64,000 nt of DNA from Pseudoxanthomonas sp. GTDB lineage: Bacteria > Pseudomonadota > Gammaproteobacteria > Xanthomonadales > Xanthomonadaceae. The notes beneath the pieces were generated by a model, which saw only the letters and a list, made by a program, of their open reading frames with translations, was not told the DNA's origin and searched no databases. The position numbers were made by a program, and so were the translations under genes. The stretch covers positions 1 through 64,000 of the forward strand of contig NZ_PKDG01000014.1 of NCBI RefSeq assembly GCF_002863005.1. The letters run 5' to 3'. Shown here piece by piece: positions 58,620 to 64,000 of the stretch (positions are counted from its first letter, which is position 1; each line of letters begins with the position of its first letter).

Positions 58620-60086
58620 ATGCGGACACACTCGGGCCCACGCAAGCGCAAAGACAGTGGCGTCGCCATCCTGGGCGCTCTGGCCTGTTCGCTCGCGCTC
58701 CCCGTAGCCGCACAGAACCAGCCCACAGTGCAAGAACTGCTGCAACGCCTGGAAGCGCTGGAGCGCCGCGTCGGCGATGCGCCGACGGCGGCAGCGGCCG
58801 AAGGCGAATCCGGACCGGCGACGCTGGGCGACCTGGATCAGCGCCTGCGCATCCTGGAGCGGCGCCTCGAACTGCAGCAGGAAGAAACGGCGGCCAAGGC
58901 CAAGGACGCTCCCGTGGTCGCGGTGAACGACAAGGGCGCCTCGCTGAAGTCGGCCAATGGCGACTACGAGTTCAAGCTGCGCGCCCTGGTGCAGGGCGAC
59001 GCGCGCTTCTTCCTCGACGACGACGCGGTGCCGCAGAACGACACCTTCCTGTTCCGCCGCATCCGCCCGACCATCGAAGGGTCGCTCGGCAAGCTGGTGT
59101 CGTTCCGGCTGACGCCCGAGTTCGCCGGCGACAGCGCGACGATCGTCGACGCGTACGTCGACGTGAAGCTGGATCCGGCATTCACGCTGCGCGCCGGCAA
59201 GGTCAAGGGCCCCGTTGGACTGGAGCGGTTGCAGTCCGGCGGCGCCATCGCCCTGATCGAGCGCAGTTTCCCCACCGAACTGGCGCCCAATCGCGACCTT
59301 GGCATCCAGGCGCAGGGCGAACTCGCGGAGGGACGCGTCAGCTACGTGGCGGGCGTGTACAACGGTGCACCCGACGGCCGCGATGCCGCGACCACCAATC
59401 CGGACAACGAATTCGAATATGCCGGTCGGGTGTTCTTCGAGCCCTTCAAGAACACCAGCAGTTCCTGGTCCGGCCTGGGCTTCGGCATCGCCGGCAGCAT
59501 CGGCGACAAGCAGGGCACGGGCAACAACTTCCTGCCGCGCTATCGCACCCAGGGGCAGACGCAGTTCTTCAATTACCGCGGCGCGGTGGCGGCGGACGGC
59601 GAGCACAGTCGCTTCTCGCCGCAAGGCTATCTGTACCGCGGGCGTTTCGGCCTACTGGCCGAATACATCGCATCCAAGCAGGAACTGCTGGTCACCAGCG
59701 GCGCTTCCGCCGGCACGCGTGGGGATCTGGAGACGACGGCCTGGCAGGCGACGGCAAGCTGGGTACTGACGGGGGAGGACGCCAGCTACCGCGGCGTGGT
59801 GAAGCCTGCGAAGCCCTTCAGTCCGGGCGGTGGCTGGGGTGCATGGGAACTGGTGGGACGATACGGGGAACTGGAGGTCGACGACGGGGCGTTTCCCGTA
59901 TTCGCCGATCCTGCCGTATCGGCACGTCGCGCCAAGGCCTGGACGCTGGGCGTGAACTGGTACCTCACCAGCAACCTGAAACTGGTCGTCAATTACCTCG
60001 ATACCCAGTTCGAGGGCGGAGCTGCCGCGGGCGCTGACCGCGAAGACGAAAAGGCCGTGTTCTCGCGACTGCAGGTCGCCTTCTGA
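58620..60086 (+). CDS. OprO/OprP-like outer membrane porin
   Basis: A 488-residue porin from ATG 58620. It has a signal peptide with a long basic start ([12 protein letters not shown], cleavage near VAAQ), a short N-terminal coiled coil ([16 protein letters not shown] and [14 protein letters not shown]) and a 16-strand-type barrel ([25 protein letters not shown]) ending in Phe. The family includes phosphate-selective OprP/OprO. Here it leads the sulfate ABC operon with a 16-bp gap, suggesting an anion such as sulfate as substrate. Confidence 0.85.
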   Translation: MRTHSGPRKRKDSGVAILGALACSLALPVAAQNQPTVQELLQRLEALERRVGDAPTAAAAEGESGPATLGDLDQRLRILERRLELQQEETAAKAKDAPVVAVNDKGASLKSANGDYEFKLRALVQGDARFFLDDDAVPQNDTFLFRRIRPTIEGSLGKLVSFRLTPEFAGDSATIVDAYVDVKLDPAFTLRAGKVKGPVGLERLQSGGAIALIERSFPTELAPNRDLGIQAQGELAEGRVSYVAGVYNGAPDGRDAATTNPDNEFEYAGRVFFEPFKNTSSSWSGLGFGIAGSIGDKQGTGNNFLPRYRTQGQTQFFNYRGAVAADGEHSRFSPQGYLYRGRFGLLAEYIASKQELLVTSGASAGTRGDLETTAWQATASWVLTGEDASYRGVVKPAKPFSPGGGWGAWELVGRYGELEVDDGAFPVFADPAVSARRAKAWTLGVNWYLTSNLKLVVNYLDTQFEGGAAAGADREDEKAVFSRLQVAF

Positions 60087-60102
60087 TTCCCGGAGACCCT
60101 CC

Positions 60103-61119
60103 ATGAAGACTTCCATCCGCCACCATGTCCGCACTGCGCTGCTGGCCTTCGGCCTGACGCTGGCCGCCGCCTCAGGCGCCAAGGACATCAACCTGCTCAA
60201 CGTGTCGTACGACCCGACTCGCGAGTTCTACCGCGAGTTCAACGCCGCCTTCGCCGCCGACTGGCGGAAGACCAAGGGGCAGAAGGTCAGTATCGAGACC
60301 TCGCACGGCGGTTCCGGCAAGCAGGCGCGCTCTGTCATCGACGGCCTGGAAGCCGACGTGGTGACGCTGGCGCTGGCCTATGACGTCGACTCCATCGCAC
60401 AGCGCGCCAAGCTGTTCCCGGCCAACTGGCAGTCGCGGCTGCCGGAGAACAGCGCGCCGTACACGTCGACCATCGTGTTCCTGGTGCGCAAGGGCAATCC
60501 GAAGAAGATCCGCGACTGGCACGACCTGGTGAAGCCCGGCATCTCGGTGATCACGCCGAATCCGAAGACCTCCGGCGGCGCGCGCTGGAACTACCTGGCG
60601 GCGTGGGCGTACGGGCTGAAGATCTTCAAGGGCGATGAGGCGAAGACGCGCAACTTCGTGCGCGCGCTGTTCCGCAACGTGCCGGTGCTCGACACGGGTG
60701 CGCGCGGTTCCACCACGACGTTCGTCCAGCGCGGCATCGGTGACGTGCTGCTGGCGTGGGAGAACGAGGCGTTCCTGTCGATCGAGGAACTGGGACCGGA
60801 CAAGTTCGACATCGTGGTGCCCTCGCTGTCGATCCTCGCCGAGCCGCCGGTGGCGCTGGTGGACCGCAACGTGGACAAGCACGGCACGCGCGAGGCGGCC
60901 CAGGCCTACCTGAAGTACCTGTATTCGCCGACCGGCCAGCGCCTGGCCGCCAAGCACTACTACCGTCCGCGCTACCCCCAGTACGCGGCGCCGGAAGACA
61001 TCGCACGCTTCCCCAAACTGGAGCTGGTGACGATCAACGGCGTCTTCGGCTCATGGGCGAAGGCCCAGTCCACCCATTTCGCCGACGGCGGCGTGTTCGA
61101 CCAGATCCAGGCGAAGTAA
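60103..61119 (+). CDS. sbp: Sulfate-binding periplasmic protein
   Basis: A 338-residue solute-binding protein with signal peptide (about 1-26). [47 protein letters not shown] and [16 protein letters not shown] are signatures of Sbp/CysP. It binds sulfate (or thiosulfate) and delivers it to CysTWA. It follows the porin by 16 bp and precedes cysT by one base. Confidence 0.94.
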   Translation: MKTSIRHHVRTALLAFGLTLAAASGAKDINLLNVSYDPTREFYREFNAAFAADWRKTKGQKVSIETSHGGSGKQARSVIDGLEADVVTLALAYDVDSIAQRAKLFPANWQSRLPENSAPYTSTIVFLVRKGNPKKIRDWHDLVKPGISVITPNPKTSGGARWNYLAAWAYGLKIFKGDEAKTRNFVRALFRNVPVLDTGARGSTTTFVQRGIGDVLLAWENEAFLSIEELGPDKFDIVVPSLSILAEPPVALVDRNVDKHGTREAAQAYLKYLYSPTGQRLAAKHYYRPRYPQYAAPEDIARFPKLELVTINGVFGSWAKAQSTHFADGGVFDQIQAK

Positions 61120-61120
61120 C

Positions 61121-61981
61121 GTGGCGGCAGTGCATCCGTGGTCCGGAAAGGCGCGCCCGCGGCGCGTCATTCCCGGTTTCGGCCTCAGCCTGGGCTACAC
61201 GCTCGCGTGGCTGGGGCTGATCGTGCTTATTCCGCTGGCAGGTGTTTTCGCCAAGGCGAGCGGGTTGGGCCTGGCCGGCCTCTGGGCGGTCTGGACGGAA
61301 CCGCGCGTGCTGGCGGCGCTGCGGATCAGTTTCGGCACGGCGCTCGTGGCGGCCGCCTTCAATGCCGTGATGGGCACGCTGGTCGCGTGGGTGTTCGTGC
61401 GCTACCGCTTCCCGGGCAAGCGGGTGTTCGACGCGATGATCGATCTGCCGTTCGCCTTGCCCACCGCCGTGGCCGGCATCGCATTGACGGCGCTGTACGG
61501 GCCGACCGGCTGGCTCGGGCAATGGCTGGAAGCGGCCGGCATCAAGGTCGCATACACGCCGCTCGGCATCACCGTGGCTCTGGTGTTCATCAGCCTGCCG
61601 TTCGTGGTGCGCGTGGTGCAGCCGGTGCTGGCGGAGATCGAGACCGAACTGGAAGAAGCGGCGGCCACGCTCGGCGCAAGCCGCTGGCAGGCGGTGCGCC
61701 ATGTGGTGCTGCCGACGCTGTGGCCGGCCGTGCTGGCCGGCTTCGCGCTGGCGTTCGCGCGCGGCGTGGGCGAATACGGTTCGGTGATCTTCATCGCCGG
61801 CAACCTGCCGGGCGTGTCGGAGATCGCGCCGCTGCTGATCACGATCAAGCTGGAAGAGTTCGACTACGAGGGCGCCACCGCGATCGCCGCCGCGATGTTG
61901 TTGCTGTCGTTCGCGCTGCTGCTGGTGATCAATACCCTGCAGGCGCGGCTGCAGCGGACCGGCAAACGGGCGGGCGGGTAG
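61121..61981 (+). CDS. cysT: Sulfate ABC transporter permease CysT
   Basis: A 286-residue inner-membrane permease with six helices; the ABC-contact EAA loop is [23 protein letters not shown]. It begins with GTG at 61121, one base after the sbp stop. CysT pairs with CysW. Confidence 0.93.
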   Translation: MAAVHPWSGKARPRRVIPGFGLSLGYTLAWLGLIVLIPLAGVFAKASGLGLAGLWAVWTEPRVLAALRISFGTALVAAAFNAVMGTLVAWVFVRYRFPGKRVFDAMIDLPFALPTAVAGIALTALYGPTGWLGQWLEAAGIKVAYTPLGITVALVFISLPFVVRVVQPVLAEIETELEEAAATLGASRWQAVRHVVLPTLWPAVLAGFALAFARGVGEYGSVIFIAGNLPGVSEIAPLLITIKLEEFDYEGATAIAAAMLLLSFALLLVINTLQARLQRTGKRAGG

Positions 61982-61982
61982 C

Positions 61983-62942
61983 ATGGGCGACGCCCTCTCC
62001 GCCGTCATCGCCGTTCCGCCGGAGTCGTCTGTCGTGGATGCACCTGCACGTCCCGTCCGCCGCCATGCCGCTACCACCGAGCCCGCCTGGGTGCAGGTGC
62101 TGCTGGTACTGGGGGCGCTCGCTTTCCTGCTCTCGTTCCTGCTGCTGCCGCTGGCATTGGTGTTCGTGGAAGCGCTGCGCGGCGGCTGGACGGCCTTTGC
62201 CGCCGCCATCACCGAAACCGATGCGCTGGCCGCGGTACGACTGACGCTGCTGGTGACGGCGATCGTGGTGCCTCTCAACCTGGCCTTCGGCGTCGCGGCC
62301 GCGTGGGCGGTCAGCAAGCACGAGTTCCGCGGCAAGCGGTGGCTGGTGACGCTGATCGATCTTCCATTCGCGGTATCGCCGGTGGTCGCCGGGTTGATCT
62401 ACGTGTTGATCTTCGGTGCGCAGGGCTGGGCCTACGCGTTGATCGATGAAGGCTGGCGCCTCTCGCTGCCGCTGCTCGGCGAGCTGCACGTGCAACTGCC
62501 GAAGATCATCTTCGCGCTGCCGGGCATCGTGCTGGCCACGATCTTCGTGACGTTCCCGTTCATCGCGCGCGAACTGATGCCGCTGATGGAGCAGCAGGGT
62601 ACGGACGAAGAGCTGGCTGCGCTCAGCCTCGGCGCCAGCGGCTGGCAGACGTTCTGGCGCGTCACGCTGCCCAACATCCGCTGGGCGCTGCTGTACGGCG
62701 TGCTGTTGTGCAGTGCGCGCGCTCTGGGTGAGTTCGGCGCGGTCTCGGTTGTGTCCGGCCACATCCGCGGCCGCACCAACACGCTGCCGCTGCATGTGGA
62801 AATCCTCTACAACGAGTACGCATACAGCGCTGCGTTTGCGGCGGCCTCGCTGCTGGCGCTCACCGCGCTGGCGACGCTGGTGCTGAAGACCTGGCTGGAA
62901 TGGCGCCACGGCGAAGCCCTGGCCGCCAACCACCGTCATTGA
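61983..62942 (+). CDS. cysW: Sulfate ABC transporter permease CysW
   Basis: A 319-residue permease with a roughly 30-residue cytoplasmic N-tail, six helices and an EAA loop ([23 protein letters not shown]). It starts one base after cysT stops. Confidence 0.93.
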   Translation: MGDALSAVIAVPPESSVVDAPARPVRRHAATTEPAWVQVLLVLGALAFLLSFLLLPLALVFVEALRGGWTAFAAAITETDALAAVRLTLLVTAIVVPLNLAFGVAAAWAVSKHEFRGKRWLVTLIDLPFAVSPVVAGLIYVLIFGAQGWAYALIDEGWRLSLPLLGELHVQLPKIIFALPGIVLATIFVTFPFIARELMPLMEQQGTDEELAALSLGASGWQTFWRVTLPNIRWALLYGVLLCSARALGEFGAVSVVSGHIRGRTNTLPLHVEILYNEYAYSAAFAAASLLALTALATLVLKTWLEWRHGEALAANHRH

Positions 62943-62954
62943 GAAGGCGACATC

Positions 62955-64000
62955 ATGGGCATCAAGATCGAACACCTGGGCAAGCAGTTCGGCGACTTCG
63001 CTGCGCTGGATGACGTGTCGCTGGACATCCGCCAGGGCGAGCTGCTGGCGCTGCTCGGACCCTCGGGCTCCGGCAAGACCACGTTGCTGCGCGTCATCGC
63101 CGGACTCGAGCATGCCGATCGCGGGCGCGTGCTGTTCGACGGCGAAGAGGCGACGCGTCTCAGCGTGCAGGCGCGGCGGGCGGGCTTCGTGTTCCAGCAC
63201 TACGCGCTGTTCCGCCACCTGACGGTGGAGGAGAACATCGCCTTCGGCCTGCGCGTGCGCAAAGGCCGCCATCGCGTGCCCGATGCGACCATTCGTGCGC
63301 GGGTCGCGGAACTGCTTTCGCTCGTCCAGCTCGACGGCTTCGGCGCGCGCTACCCGGCGCAGCTCTCAGGCGGTCAGCGGCAACGCGTGGCCCTGGCGCG
63401 GGCGCTCGCCATCGAGCCACGCGTGCTGCTGCTCGACGAACCGTTCGGTGCGCTCGATGCGCAGGTGCGTCGCGACCTGCGGCGCTGGTTGCGCGAGCTG
63501 CACGACCGGACCGGGCTGACGACCATCTTCGTCACCCACGACCAGGAGGAGGCGCTGGAGCTGGCAGACCGCGTCGCGATCCTCAACCGGGGCCGCATCG
63601 AGCAGGTGGGCAGTCCAGCCGATGCCTATGACGTGCCGGCATCGCCGTTCGTGTATTCGTTCGTCGGTGCGGTCAACCGGCTGCCCGCGCGCTGGGAGGA
63701 CGGCACACTGCGTGTCGCCGGCTTGCCGTTGCAGTCGCACGGCCAGGTGGGGCAGGAGGGGGATGCGGAGGTTTACGTGAGGCCGGAGGATCTCCATCTC
63801 GTCGATGCCGCCGGCGCGTCGTCCTGGCCCGCGACCATCGTCGACGCGCAGCGGACCGGGCCGCGCCTGCGCCTGCGCACGCGTCTGGTCGACAGCGGCG
63901 TGGAGCTCGACGTGGAATTGCCCGCCGACCGTGAAGGCCCGACGACGCGGCCCGGGCAGTCCGTCCATTTGGCACCAAAACGGTTCGGATGGTTTCCCCG
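62955..64000 (+). CDS. cysA: Sulfate ABC transporter ATP-binding protein CysA (partial)
   Basis: At least 348 residues; the gene runs off the window end. Walker [10 protein letters not shown] (35-43), signature [15 protein letters not shown], Walker [13 protein letters not shown] and the switch His in VTHDQEEAL are intact, followed by a C-terminal TOBE-like domain. It energises CysTW import of sulfate. Confidence 0.94.
   Translation, partial: MGIKIEHLGKQFGDFAALDDVSLDIRQGELLALLGPSGSGKTTLLRVIAGLEHADRGRVLFDGEEATRLSVQARRAGFVFQHYALFRHLTVEENIAFGLRVRKGRHRVPDATIRARVAELLSLVQLDGFGARYPAQLSGGQRQRVALARALAIEPRVLLLDEPFGALDAQVRRDLRRWLRELHDRTGLTTIFVTHDQEEALELADRVAILNRGRIEQVGSPADAYDVPASPFVYSFVGAVNRLPARWEDGTLRVAGLPLQSHGQVGQEGDAEVYVRPEDLHLVDAAGASSWPATIVDAQRTGPRLRLRTRLVDSGVELDVELPADREGPTTRPGQSVHLAPKRFGWFP

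Overview
The window is GC-rich, densely coded bacterial chromosome. The combination of fusA/tuf-linked S10-spc-alpha ribosomal clusters, class II (plant-type) DAHP synthase, an OmpA with a thrombospondin type 3-like linker, GTAG-footed REP hairpins and the gene repertoire points to a gammaproteobacterium of the Xanthomonadaceae (Stenotrophomonas, Pseudoxanthomonas, Lysobacter or Xanthomonas relative). The genus is an inference. No rRNA, tRNA, CRISPR array, integrase or insertion sequence was recognised.

Layout. 1-172: 3' end of tuf. 173-14880: S10, spc and alpha ribosomal protein clusters with secY and rpoA. They are broken by several unusually long, hairpin-rich spacers (tuf-rpsJ, rpsN-rpsH, rplR-rpsE, secY-rpsM, rpoA-rplQ). 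rpmJ is not between secY and rpsM. 15038-16999: dsbB and aroG. 17015-24606 (minus): a CHASE-PAS-GGDEF-EAL c-di-GMP enzyme, a lipoprotein amidase, a DUF2127-like membrane protein and typA. 24966-31257: ppiB, a lipoprotein, a class I aminotransferase, malate dehydrogenase and a secreted S9 peptidase.

31409-38360: a propionate locus. It has prpE, then a minus-strand pair (M14 carboxypeptidase and a protein fusing a MerR/excisionase-like helix-turn-helix to a complete citrate synthase domain), divergent from prpB and prpC. Tandem TTGAT/ATCAA palindromes lie in the divergent promoter region. I infer that the fusion is a metabolite-sensing regulator of the 2-methylcitrate cycle; I know of no characterised example. 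38529-42766: a small unknown protein, a beta-class glutathione transferase, a SleB-type cell wall hydrolase and fadH.

42855-49576 (minus): a complete four-gene Wadjet (JetABCD) anti-plasmid SMC system with overlapping reading frames. 49772-53894: quinone oxidoreductase-like MDR protein, MFS exporter, divergent LysR regulator and an extradiol dioxygenase of the DODA family. 54206-58446: OmpA, two small exported proteins sharing an undescribed 29-residue motif on either side of a pseudouridine synthase, and kbl. 58620-64000: an OprO/OprP-like porin leading into sbp-cysT-cysW-cysA, with cysA cut by the window end.
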